A stretch of 22,733 bases of DNA, from positions 1 through 22,733 of the forward strand of contig CAZPCT010000042.1 of NCBI GenBank assembly GCA_964585325.1, written 5' to 3'. A program made the translations under genes and the position numbers. Origin of the DNA: CAZPCT01 sp964585325. GTDB lineage: Bacteria; Patescibacteriota; Minisyncoccia; JACQLN01; CAZPCT01. Below the pieces are notes generated by a model. That model made no database searches. It saw only the letters and a list, made by a program, of their open reading frames with translations, and was not told where the DNA came from. This document shows, piece by piece, positions 6,697 through 13,085 of this stretch; positions within the stretch are counted from its first letter, which is position 1; every line of letters begins with the position of its first letter.

Positions 6697-6805
6697 GGTA
6701 ATCACCTCCGTGCTTGTGGGTTGTACCGCGGCTTGCTCCCCCAGCGTAGCAGGAGCGGCCCAAAGAACAACGCAATATGTGAAAAAGCTGTGGAAAAGCG
6801 CATAT

Positions 6806-6836
6806 ATGGTATACTGAAAATAAGCAGAACATGCAA
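6806..6836. promoter_or_regulatory. Divergent promoters sharing a near-palindromic -10 (RNA B and secreted-protein gene)
   Basis: Minus strand: TTGCAT (6836-6831), a 17-bp spacer and TATACC (6813-6808), directed at RNA B. Plus strand: an extended -10 TGGTATACT (6807-6815) with a poor -35, directed at the secreted-protein gene. The two -10 boxes overlap on GGTATAC. Confidence 0.6.
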
Positions 6837-6875
6837 CGGCCCACACGGGCCACTACTCAACACACTGGAGGGTGC

Positions 6876-7322
6876 ATGAAGACGCTATTTGCTCTTTTGG
6901 TTCTGGGGACGTTTTCAGCGCCCGCCTTCGCGCAGTTGCCGCCGGGGCAACTGCCACCGGACGGACGAGTGATCGCGAGCGTCACGCCTCTTGACGCGCC
7001 GAACCCGGAGCATGCCCCGTGTGTGCCGTTTCCAGGCGACACGGTGGCCCTAGCCGCCCCAGGTCTCACTGATACCGGAGCCCTCGTTACGGCTCTGGGC
7101 AGGGACGAGACCTTCGGCAAGTACGTCATCACGATTGAAGACGTACTGCGTCTGATCAAGGAAGTGAACCACTGCGCCTCCGCTCCCGAAACGTTCCACG
7201 TATGGCGCAGAATTGGAGATGACGGGAGTATCACTACATTGCCCGTGCTCATCTTCATGGCGCGCTACCCGAGTCCCACCTTTGACGCCTTCTTCCGGGA
7301 GGTACGCTATGAACGAAGGTAA
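6876..7322 (+). CDS. Small secreted protein of unknown function
   Basis: The 148-residue protein starts MKTLFALLVLGTFSAPAFA, a textbook Sec signal peptide with an AFA|Q cleavage site after residue 19. The mature part is rich in proline, alanine and threonine at first (QLPPGQLPPDGR). It then has a predicted alpha/beta segment (YVITIEDVLRLIKEVNHC) and ends FDAFFREVRYERR. Two cysteines (HAPC and NHC) could form a disulphide. I recognise no family. The start is set by GGAGGG 3 nt upstream and by the signal peptide; an upstream in-frame ATG at 6831 would spoil the signal sequence. The 5' leader holds a GGCCC-ACAC-GGGCC hairpin (6838-6851). The gene overlaps the next one by 14 bp. Confidence 0.65.
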   Translation: MKTLFALLVLGTFSAPAFAQLPPGQLPPDGRVIASVTPLDAPNPEHAPCVPFPGDTVALAAPGLTDTGALVTALGRDETFGKYVITIEDVLRLIKEVNHCASAPETFHVWRRIGDDGSITTLPVLIFMARYPSPTFDAFFREVRYERR

Positions 7323-7482
7323 GTGGGTCCCGTGCGGCTTTGGGGGTGCATTGCCAGAGACGCTCGCACCTGATCAGAACAAGGAAGCCAAGCCCACGTC
7401 ATTGGCAAACATCCGGCATCTCGCCGACTACAGCGGGCTGAGCGAGGCGGAGATGCTCGCGCACATCGCCTGTTCGGGGTAG
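7309..7482 (+). CDS. Hypothetical 57-residue protein, overlapping the secreted-protein gene
   Basis: The frame MNEGKWVPCGFGGALPETL begins inside the last codons of the secreted-protein gene (overlap 7309-7322), behind a GGGAGG Shine-Dalgarno at about 7297-7302. The N-terminal half is polar and has one cysteine. The C-terminal half (SLANIRHLADYSGLSEAEMLAHIACSG) looks helical. No signal peptide or known domain is seen. The overlap, the ribosome site and a terminator shortly after the stop favour a real second cistron. Co-expression with the secreted protein is likely, but any functional link is unknown. Confidence 0.5.
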   Translation: MNEGKWVPCGFGGALPETLAPDQNKEAKPTSLANIRHLADYSGLSEAEMLAHIACSG

Positions 7483-7490
7483 GCACCTGG

Positions 7491-7520
7491 GGGAGCGCCG
7501 CTGCCGGGTCCGGCGCTCCC
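7491..7520. other. Perfect 10-bp hairpin after the small gene
   Basis: GGGAGCGCCG (7491-7500) pairs with CGGCGCTCCC (7511-7520) around a 10-nt loop. It is followed on + by AAAAAA rather than T, so it is not an intrinsic terminator for the + genes. It may stabilise the 3' end of their mRNA. Confidence 0.5.
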
Positions 7521-7535
7521 AAAAAACGTATACCC

Positions 7536-7569
7536 GAACCCACAAAAACTGTGGGTTCTTCGCTTTTTT
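7536..7569 (+). terminator. Intrinsic terminator of the secreted-protein operon
   Basis: An 8-bp stem GAACCCAC/GTGGGTTC (7536-7543 with 7551-7558) with loop AAAAACT is followed by TTCGC and six T (7564-7569). It separates the secreted-protein genes from ftsK. Confidence 0.8.
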
Positions 7570-7583
7570 ACGCCATTCTTGTG

Positions 7584-7592
7584 TGTTAAAAT
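7584..7592 (+). promoter_or_regulatory. Promoter of ftsK (extended -10)
   Basis: TGTTAAAAT (7584-7592) is an extended -10 placed directly after the preceding terminator. No good -35 is seen. The predicted start near 7599 gives a leader of about 20 nt without a Shine-Dalgarno. Confidence 0.5.
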
Positions 7593-7619
7593 AGAGTTAC
7601 ACAGAGACGCATTTCTCCC

Positions 7620-9878
7620 ATGGCAAACAAGAAAAAACGGGGCAGACCGCCCAAAAACAAGGAACCCAAGGAGCGGACGTGGTTTGTGCTAGAACACGAG
7701 GTGCTGGGCAGTATCATTGGTGTGGTACTTCTGGCGTTCGTCATTATCATTGTACTCGCCTTTTTTGGGGCGTCTGGGTTTTTATCTGAAAAAATAGTTG
7801 CTGCCTCTCACTTCCTTTTTGGTAGAGGGGCGTTTTTGTTCCCGCTTATCCTTTTTATGGCTGCGCTCTACATTTTGCTCTCACACAAACCCAAAGTGGT
7901 GGGGACCGCCATTTTGGGCAGCACACTAGTGCTCCTTAGTTTATTGGGGCTGATAGGCGTATTTGGCACGCCTGAGAGCAGGTTGGGAGGGTGGATAGGA
8001 TACGTTGTCTCACTCCCGTTTGAGCGCTCGGTAGGTATATGGGGCGCCGTGGTGTTTCTGCTGGCCGTGTTGGTGAGCGGCGTACTCGTGACGTTCCGTA
8101 TACCGCTCCGTTCGTATGCGCGTGAACTTATTGTGTCTACGGGCGAAGACGAGGAAGGAAATAAAGTGTTTGGCAAAAAAATAGTGCAGGAGAAGGGGCT
8201 TATTGAGACGGTAACGGGCGCCGCTAAGAAGGTGAAGGGAGCCGTGCCGGTAAAACCAAAACCCGCTGAAGAGACGGTGAGTGTCAATCAGTCTCAGAAC
8301 GGTGAAGAAAAGGAAAAGAAAGGCACGGCGGTTGCTGCTGGCGCGGGATTCAACATTATTCCGGTGTCAAAAGACTACCTGTTCCCACCGGTAGATCTAC
8401 TTGAAAAAGAGACGGGCGCACCGCAGGCACATGACATAAAAGCAAACGCGGTGGTGATACAGAAGACACTTGAGAACTTTGGCATCCCCGTGGAAATGGC
8501 AGAGGTGAACGTGGGTCCCTCCGTCACACAGTTTACGCTAAAGCCGGCGGCCGGCGTGCGTCTCTCAAAAATACGTGCACTTCACTCTGATCTTGCGCTC
8601 TCCCTCGCGGCCTCACCTCTTCGCATTGAAGCGCCCATCCCCGGTAAGTCGCTGGTGGGTATTGAGGTGCCAAATGAAAAGTCTATGACGGTGCGTCTAC
8701 GGGCTATGCTTGAGGAGTTTGATGAGTCTGCCGCTCGCCCCCTTTCCATTGCCGCCGGCCGGGACGTATCTGGCGCGCCATACTGGGCATCACTTACCAA
8801 GATGCCGCACTTACTCGTTGCGGGAGCTACAGGATCGGGTAAGTCTGTGGCCATAAACTCCATGCTTATCACTTTTTTATACCAGCACGCTCCAGAGTTG
8901 TTGCGTTTTCTTATGATAGACCCTAAGCGCGTGGAACTTACGCCATACAACGGTATTCCTCACCTCCTCACCCCGGTTATCACGGAACCTAAAAAAGCGC
9001 TTGCGGCGCTTAAATGGGCGGTTTCTGAAATGGAACGAAGGTATGAGGTACTTGCTGAAAAAGGTGCCCGGGATATTGCAAGCTATAACCAGGACAAAGA
9101 AGTGCGCCAAGCTCGTGAATTTATGCCGTATATTGTAGTGGTGGTGGATGAGCTGGCGGACCTTATGGCTGTGCACGGGCGTGAGGTTGAGGGTGCAATT
9201 GTGCGTCTAGCACAGATGGCCCGCGCGGTGGGCATCCACCTTGTGCTTTCAACTCAGCGCCCGTCTGTAGAGGTTATCACGGGCCTTATTAAGGCGAACA
9301 TAACCACGCGTATGGCCTTCCAAGTGGCGTCGCAGGTGGACTCCCGTACTATTATTGACCAGTCAGGCGCGGAGAAGCTGATGGGGAATGGAGACATGCT
9401 TTTTCAGGCGGCGGACTCCCCAAAACCAAAGCGTGTGCAGGGAACATTCGTCTCTGACAAAGAGGTGAAAGAGGTGGTTGCGTTTTTGCGCGATCAAGCA
9501 GACAAGACAGCCTCGCCGGCACGCGAGGAGGGGGAATCACAACTAGCCAATGCAATGGACGGCGGTGGGAGCGAGGGCCCACGTTCCTCTATTGACCTTG
9601 AGAAATTTTCACAGGGAGCAGAGCATGAGGACGAACTCTTTACAGAAGCAAAAGAACTGGTCATTTCCCGTGGCAAGGCATCTGCCTCTATGCTGCAGCG
9701 GAGATTGCGAGTGGGATATGCCCGCGCGGCACGGCTCTTGGATATGTTGGAGGAGGCGGGCGTAGTGGGCCCACCTGATGGGGCTAAACCACGGGACGTG
9801 TATGTATCCAAAGAAGACGTGGGCGGAGAATACAGTAGCACAGACGAGGATGACATGGACGAAAGTGAGATGGTATAG
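7620..9878 (+). CDS. ftsK: DNA translocase FtsK/SpoIIIE
   Basis: The 752-residue protein has a basic start (KKKRGRPPKNK) and four transmembrane helices (about 27-50, 68-87, 93-116 and 136-159). A short linker (170-240) follows, then the RecA-like motor and a C-terminal winged-helix gamma domain. Motor motifs are Walker A GATGSGKS (near residue 402) and Walker B YIVVVVDELADL (near 505). The gamma domain (about 670-735, ELVISRGKASASMLQRRLRVGYARAARLLDMLEEAGVV) reads KOPS-like sequences in model bacteria. The protein pumps chromosomal DNA through the division septum. The linker is far shorter than in E. coli FtsK and the size resembles SpoIIIE. The RodZ-like gene begins 45 bp downstream after a small hairpin (9881-9904). 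Confidence 0.97.
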   Translation: MANKKKRGRPPKNKEPKERTWFVLEHEVLGSIIGVVLLAFVIIIVLAFFGASGFLSEKIVAASHFLFGRGAFLFPLILFMAALYILLSHKPKVVGTAILGSTLVLLSLLGLIGVFGTPESRLGGWIGYVVSLPFERSVGIWGAVVFLLAVLVSGVLVTFRIPLRSYARELIVSTGEDEEGNKVFGKKIVQEKGLIETVTGAAKKVKGAVPVKPKPAEETVSVNQSQNGEEKEKKGTAVAAGAGFNIIPVSKDYLFPPVDLLEKETGAPQAHDIKANAVVIQKTLENFGIPVEMAEVNVGPSVTQFTLKPAAGVRLSKIRALHSDLALSLAASPLRIEAPIPGKSLVGIEVPNEKSMTVRLRAMLEEFDESAARPLSIAAGRDVSGAPYWASLTKMPHLLVAGATGSGKSVAINSMLITFLYQHAPELLRFLMIDPKRVELTPYNGIPHLLTPVITEPKKALAALKWAVSEMERRYEVLAEKGARDIASYNQDKEVRQAREFMPYIVVVVDELADLMAVHGREVEGAIVRLAQMARAVGIHLVLSTQRPSVEVITGLIKANITTRMAFQVASQVDSRTIIDQSGAEKLMGNGDMLFQAADSPKPKRVQGTFVSDKEVKEVVAFLRDQADKTASPAREEGESQLANAMDGGGSEGPRSSIDLEKFSQGAEHEDELFTEAKELVISRGKASASMLQRRLRVGYARAARLLDMLEEAGVVGPPDGAKPRDVYVSKEDVGGEYSSTDEDDMDESEMV

Positions 9879-9907
9879 GACTGACCGTGTGGTGAGAGGG
9901 TCAGATA

Positions 9908-9916
9908 TGCTATGCT
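9908..9916 (+). promoter_or_regulatory. Extended -10 promoter directly before the RodZ-like gene
   Basis: TGCTATGCT (9908-9916) ends 7 bp before the ATG at 9924, so the transcript would begin at or next to the start codon (leaderless). The element also spans the alternative ATG at 9912, which argues against that start. Confidence 0.5.
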
Positions 9917-9923
9917 CTCTGGT

Positions 9924-10682
9924 ATGACACAGGGAGAAGATACGCACGACATAGGAGCCATCCTTCAGGAACGGCGACGACTGCTCAACGTAAGTCGTGA
10001 GGAGCTTTCTCAGCAGATCCAGGTACCCACCAAGCACCTTATAAAGATTGAAAAAAGTCAGTGGCACGCGCTGCCCTCGCCTGTCTATACTAAAGGATTT
10101 ATCCGGCGCTACGCGGAGGCATTGGGTATGGACGCGGACAGGATTGTTGCCTGGTACGAAGCAGATAGTGAGGGTGCGGGCGGTATGCGCCGCTCTTCAG
10201 TGTTGCGCTCCTCGCACGAACGCTCTAAGAGCTCTTGGCGTGCGCAGGGAGGGCGTGTGGCAACGCGCGTCACACGTCGCGTTGCGGCAGGGGTGGTGTT
10301 CCTTGCGGTGCTTGGCTACATTATCTACCAACTAAGTATTGTGTTTGCCACGCCGGCATTGGTGGTCACCTCTCCTGCTCAGGTAGAGACAATCACGCAA
10401 GAGAGCACCATCACCCTTTCTGGCACGACAGACGCGGGTATAACGCTCCTTCTTAACAACCAAGCTGTTCAGGTGGGCCCCAACGGAATGTTCAGCAGGA
10501 CCATTGAGCTCCTTCCGGGTATTAATACGTTGGACATTGCAGCGGTAAGCAGGTTTGGACAGCGTACTACTGTGGAACGTACAGTCATTTATCAGGAACC
10601 AGTACGCTCGTTGCTGCCCCAACCGGTACCAGCACCGGTGGATACAGGCACCACCACCGCCACTGGTACGGAAGACCAATAG
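9924..10682 (+). CDS. RodZ-like membrane protein with helix-turn-helix and Ig-like domain
   Basis: From ATG 9924 the product has 252 residues. Residues 8-80 form a HTH_25-type domain as in RodZ: IGAILQERRRLLNVSREELSQQIQVPTKHLIKIE, then YTKGFIRRYAEALGMD. A basic linker with RSSHERSKSSWR leads to one transmembrane helix (about 120-142). The outer part has beta-strand sequence resembling bacterial Ig/glucodextranase-B domains (VVTSPAQVETITQESTITLSG... INTLDIAAVSRFGQ) and a proline/threonine-rich tail. RodZ links MreB to the cell-wall machinery. Here the position between ftsK and recA suggests a cell-cycle or envelope role, by inference. The start at 9912 would lie inside the promoter. Confidence 0.82.
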   Translation: MTQGEDTHDIGAILQERRRLLNVSREELSQQIQVPTKHLIKIEKSQWHALPSPVYTKGFIRRYAEALGMDADRIVAWYEADSEGAGGMRRSSVLRSSHERSKSSWRAQGGRVATRVTRRVAAGVVFLAVLGYIIYQLSIVFATPALVVTSPAQVETITQESTITLSGTTDAGITLLLNNQAVQVGPNGMFSRTIELLPGINTLDIAAVSRFGQRTTVERTVIYQEPVRSLLPQPVPAPVDTGTTTATGTEDQ

Positions 10683-10751
10683 AAATAGCGCTGTGGTCAG
10701 GGTACCCCAGCTGGAATTCATAGGCATAACTACATCAAGAGAGAGACAATT

Positions 10752-11810
10752 ATGGCAAAGAAAAATACAACAAAAAAGGATCCCAAGGAGGAAGGCAAGA
10801 GAGACATCAAAAAGATTGAGCAGATGGTAAAGGAGATAAAGACAAAGTTTGGGGAAGGATCCATTATGAAGTTGGGCGAGGCGAAGAAGGTGGATGTTGA
10901 CGCTGTTCCTTCCGGCTCGCTCTCTCTGGACCTGGCGCTGGGAGTGGGGGGTTTTCCCCGCGGGCGTGTTATTGAGGTGTTTGGGCCAGAAAGCTCAGGT
11001 AAGACGACATTGACGCTCCATGTTATTGCGGAGGCACAAAAGCAGGGCGGCACCGCCGCGTTTGTTGACGCTGAGCACGCACTGGACCCCGAGTATGCCC
11101 GCCGGATAGGAGTGAACATTGATGAACTTTTAATATCACAACCAGACACGGGTGAGCAGGCACTGGACATTGTGGAAACGCTGGTTCGCTCTGGCGCCGT
11201 TGATGTCATTGTCATAGACTCAGTTGCGGCACTTACCCCCCGGGCCGAAATAGAGGGGGAGATGGGAGACCAGCAGGTTGGCCTGCAAGCACGGCTGATG
11301 TCAAAAGCGCTCAGGAAGATAACCAACCTTATGGCAAAGAGCGGGACCATTGTTATTTTCACAAACCAGATACGAATGAAAATAGGCATTATGTTTGGAA
11401 ATCCAGAGACGACACCGGGCGGGAACGCGCTCAAATTTTTCTCTTCTGTACGGCTAGACATTCGCCGCAGAGCTCAGCTTAAAAGTGGAGAAGAGATTGT
11501 GGGGAACCGTGTACATGTCAAAGTGGTCAAGAACAAGGTGGCGCCACCCTTCCGCACGGCAGAATTTGACATTATGTATAACGAAGGTATTTCGCGCCTG
11601 GGCGACATTATCCAGACGGGAGCGCGCTACGGCGTCATTGAAAAAGCAGGTGCGTGGTACAACTATGAAGGGGAGCAGTTGGGGCAGGGCATAGACAACT
11701 CAAAGGAGTATATTAAAAAGAATCCTAAGCTGGAAAAGAAGCTGGTAGAGGAGATACGCAAAGCGGCCCAGAAAGTAGCTGCAGGGGAAAAACCCACAGC
11801 GGAAGAATAA
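10752..11810 (+). CDS. recA: Recombinase RecA
   Basis: The 352-residue protein has a lysine-rich N-terminus and the full RecA core: SGSLSLDLALGVGGFPRGRVIEVFGPESSGKTT (Walker A at 78-85), AFVDAEHALDPEYARRIGV, VIVIDSVAALTPRAEIEGEMGD (Walker B and loop L1) and a loop L2 region with FTNQIRMKIGIMFGNPETTPGGNALKFF. It forms filaments on single-stranded DNA for recombination and repair. No LexA-type operator is recognised in the 69-bp gap upstream, and only weak promoter-like sequence is present, so it may be read from the ftsK/RodZ promoters. A weak purine-rich site (AGAGAGAC) precedes the ATG. A strong bidirectional terminator begins 1 bp after the stop codon. Confidence 0.99.
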   Translation: MAKKNTTKKDPKEEGKRDIKKIEQMVKEIKTKFGEGSIMKLGEAKKVDVDAVPSGSLSLDLALGVGGFPRGRVIEVFGPESSGKTTLTLHVIAEAQKQGGTAAFVDAEHALDPEYARRIGVNIDELLISQPDTGEQALDIVETLVRSGAVDVIVIDSVAALTPRAEIEGEMGDQQVGLQARLMSKALRKITNLMAKSGTIVIFTNQIRMKIGIMFGNPETTPGGNALKFFSSVRLDIRRRAQLKSGEEIVGNRVHVKVVKNKVAPPFRTAEFDIMYNEGISRLGDIIQTGARYGVIEKAGAWYNYEGEQLGQGIDNSKEYIKKNPKLEKKLVEEIRKAAQKVAAGEKPTAEE

Positions 11811-11850
11811 ACCAAAAAAGAGTCCGCCAGATGGTGGACTCTTTTTTGGT
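11811..11850. terminator. Bidirectional terminator between recA and rpsR
   Basis: ACCAAAAAAGAGTCC (11811-11825) pairs with GGACTCTTTTTTGGT (11836-11850). The inner GCC-AGAT-GGT continues the stem, giving about 18 bp. T tracts lie on both strands, so it can end recA and the convergent rpsF-ssb-rpsR operon. Confidence 0.92.
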
Positions 11851-11867
11851 TGCGCGGTGGCCTCTGT

Positions 11868-12086
11868 CTAGAGATCTCGCTGAACGGGGGTGAAGGGGAG
11901 CAGCGCGGCAATGCGGGCTCTCTTGATGGCGCGCGCAACACGGCGCTGGTGCTTAGCACAAAGGCCCGTCCTAGAACGGGGACCTATTTTATATTGATAC
12001 GTGAGGAAAGTTTTAAGCTGTTCTACGTTCTTCCAGTCAACTTTTGCGGAATTATTCACGCAGAAATGGCATTGTTTCTGTTCCAT
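11868..12086 (-). CDS. rpsR: 30S ribosomal protein bS18
   Basis: The 72-residue protein has the typical bS18 core: CHFC, VDWKNVEQLKTFLTYQYKIGPRSRTGLCAKHQRRVARAIKRARIAALLPFTPVQ. It binds bS6 on the platform of the small subunit. The N-terminal CxxC and the cysteine of GLC recall zinc-ribbon variants of bS18. It lies 2 bp after ssb in the conserved order rpsF-ssb-rpsR and is the last gene before the shared terminator. No rplI (bL9) follows, as reported for some CPR lineages. Confidence 0.97.
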   Translation of the reverse strand: MEQKQCHFCVNNSAKVDWKNVEQLKTFLTYQYKIGPRSRTGLCAKHQRRVARAIKRARIAALLPFTPVQRDL

Positions 12087-12088
12087 AA

Positions 12089-12541
12089 TTAGAATGGGAT
12101 ATCGTCTGTGTTAATATCTTCGTCTTTATCAATAACCGGAATGTCCTCTTCACTGTCCTGTGTGTCAGCATCTTTTTTAGGTGCCCGGTCAGGAGAAGCC
12201 CCGCCTCCACCAGCACTACGGGGGCCCAACTGCAGGCCTTCCGCAATGATTTCTGTTCTGTACTTACGGGTGCCGCTCTGGTCTTCCCAGCTGCGTGTTT
12301 GAATGCGTCCCTCTATCATCACGAGGCCTCCTTTAGCAAGGTAGCGCGAGGCGACATCTGCCAGGCGGCCGAACGTGACTACGTTGTGAAACTCCACGTC
12401 TTCCTGTTTTGTCCCCGCCTTGTCCGTCCAGACACGATTGGTGGCAACGGAAAAGTTTGCCACAGACTGCCCGGAGGGGAGAGCCCGGACTTCCGGGTCT
12501 CCGGTCAGACGTCCAATAATAATTGCTCGGTTGAGATCCAT
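12089..12541 (-). CDS. ssb: Single-stranded DNA-binding protein
   Basis: The 150-residue protein has an N-terminal OB fold (MDLNRAIIIGRLTGDPEVRALPSGQSVANFSVATN ... VEFHNVVTFGRLADVASRYLAKGGLVMIEGRIQTRSWEDQSGTRKYRTEIIAEGLQL, about residues 1-105). A glycine-rich and acidic linker follows, ending in DDIPF, the partner-binding tip of bacterial SSB. It coats single-stranded DNA during replication and repair. It lies 2 bp from rpsF and 2 bp from rpsR. No Shine-Dalgarno is visible, so translation is probably coupled to rpsF. Confidence 0.98.
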   Translation of the reverse strand: MDLNRAIIIGRLTGDPEVRALPSGQSVANFSVATNRVWTDKAGTKQEDVEFHNVVTFGRLADVASRYLAKGGLVMIEGRIQTRSWEDQSGTRKYRTEIIAEGLQLGPRSAGGGGASPDRAPKKDADTQDSEEDIPVIDKDEDINTDDIPF

Positions 12542-12543
12542 AG

Positions 12544-13023
12544 TTAGTTGATCAGTTCCTCAATCTTTTTGTCTACTTCAGCCACGTCCATTTCCCCCTT
12601 CTCTTCTGGCGCGGGGGGCGCTGGGGCACGTTTGTGGTCACCTGTGTCTTTGGTGCCTGGCTGTTGCGTACGCATACGGTCAATAACAGATGTTTCTGAG
12701 CTATAGGTGCGTACGAGCTCAGGGCTCTTGCGGAACAGGAGATACCGCAAGACATGCTCGTTGTGCTGCATCTCCCTGCTCGTCTCCTCTGAGAGCTCCT
12801 CGCCACTTGTTACGTGTACTTCAAGATGCACAAAATGACCCCGTAGCTGCTTGCTAATAGGGTACGCGAGTGTCTGGTCGCGCTCCACCTTTCGTCCTAC
12901 AACGGACGCGCCGGTGGTCCCATCTTCAATCCGCTTTTCAAGCTCCTCTACAAATGAAGCAACCTCTTCTTCTGAGAGGCTGGGGCGGACAATAGTAAAA
13001 ATTTCGTACATTGGGGTCGCCAT
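12544..13023 (-). CDS. rpsF: 30S ribosomal protein bS6
   Basis: From the ATG at 13023 the product has 159 residues: MATPMYEIFTIVRPSLSEEEVASFVEELEKRI, then VGRKVERDQTLAYPISKQLRGHFVHLEVHV and NEHVLRYLLFRK, the bS6 ferredoxin-like fold. The tail from about residue 100 is long and rich in Pro, Ala and Glu (KRAPAPPAPEEKGEMDVAEVDKKIEELIN); tail length varies widely in bS6. The frame is open further upstream to 13164, but that extension would run through the promoter and into the divergent gene and has no bS6 similarity, so I reject it. This is the first gene of the rpsF-ssb-rpsR operon, with a near-leaderless start. Confidence 0.95.
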   Translation of the reverse strand: MATPMYEIFTIVRPSLSEEEVASFVEELEKRIEDGTTGASVVGRKVERDQTLAYPISKQLRGHFVHLEVHVTSGEELSEETSREMQHNEHVLRYLLFRKSPELVRTYSSETSVIDRMRTQQPGTKDTGDHKRAPAPPAPEEKGEMDVAEVDKKIEELIN

Positions 13024-13035
13024 AGTATCACGCGT

Positions 13036-13064
13036 AGTGTAGCAACAATGCGTCAAGGGGTCAA
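13036..13064 (-). promoter_or_regulatory. Promoter of rpsF-ssb-rpsR
   Basis: On the minus strand, TTGACC (13064-13059), a 17-bp spacer and TACACT (13041-13036), with TGC just upstream as an extended -10. The predicted start near 13029 leaves about 6 nt before the ATG at 13023. Confidence 0.7.
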
Positions 13065-13069
13065 CTCTC

Positions 13070-13078
13070 TGGTATACT
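13070..13078 (+). promoter_or_regulatory. Extended -10 promoter of the phosphomannomutase gene
   Basis: TGGTATACT (13070-13078) ends 7 bp before the ATG at 13086, so transcription would start at or 1 nt before the start codon. No clear -35 is seen. It is back to back with the rpsF promoter. Confidence 0.6.
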
Positions 13079-13085
13079 AAGAAAT

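Larger units (their letters stand above)
6469..6800 (-). ncRNA. Unassigned structured RNA B (about 330 nt, multibranch domain)
   Basis: Read on the minus strand, an 8-bp helix CGTGGTAG/CTACCACG (6653-6646 with 6546-6539) closes a multibranch domain. It contains the hairpin TGGCCGG-GAAA-CCGGTCA (6617-6600, GNRA loop), GAGG-GGGC/GCCC-CCTC (6598-6574) and GGGCGA/TCGCCC. Outside it lie CAGGGC-TTCG-GTCCTG (6534-6519, UUCG loop), a TGCAGC/GCTGCA hairpin near 6680-6696 and a GCTCC/GGAGC hairpin near 6735-6757. GNRA and UUCG loops occur only in the minus-strand sense, which orients the RNA. A promoter at 6836-6808 and a terminator at 6510-6469 bound it. A 16-codon reading frame with an ideal Shine-Dalgarno lies inside, so it could instead be a leader or small mRNA. 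I cannot place it in a known family. Confidence 0.58.

Noticed and set aside
6164..6800. tmRNA, RNase P RNA, SRP RNA or 6S RNA
   Set aside because: I looked on both strands for the tmRNA tRNA-like ends and tag frame, the RNase P GAGGAAAGTCC and ACAGAA blocks and the SRP GGAAG/AGCAG tip, and found none convincingly. The 6S fold is less defined by sequence and is only weakly excluded.
6512..6817. 101-codon + frame across RNA B
   Set aside because: Cysteine- and proline-rich, no ribosome site, no domain, and the region is better explained as minus-strand RNA.
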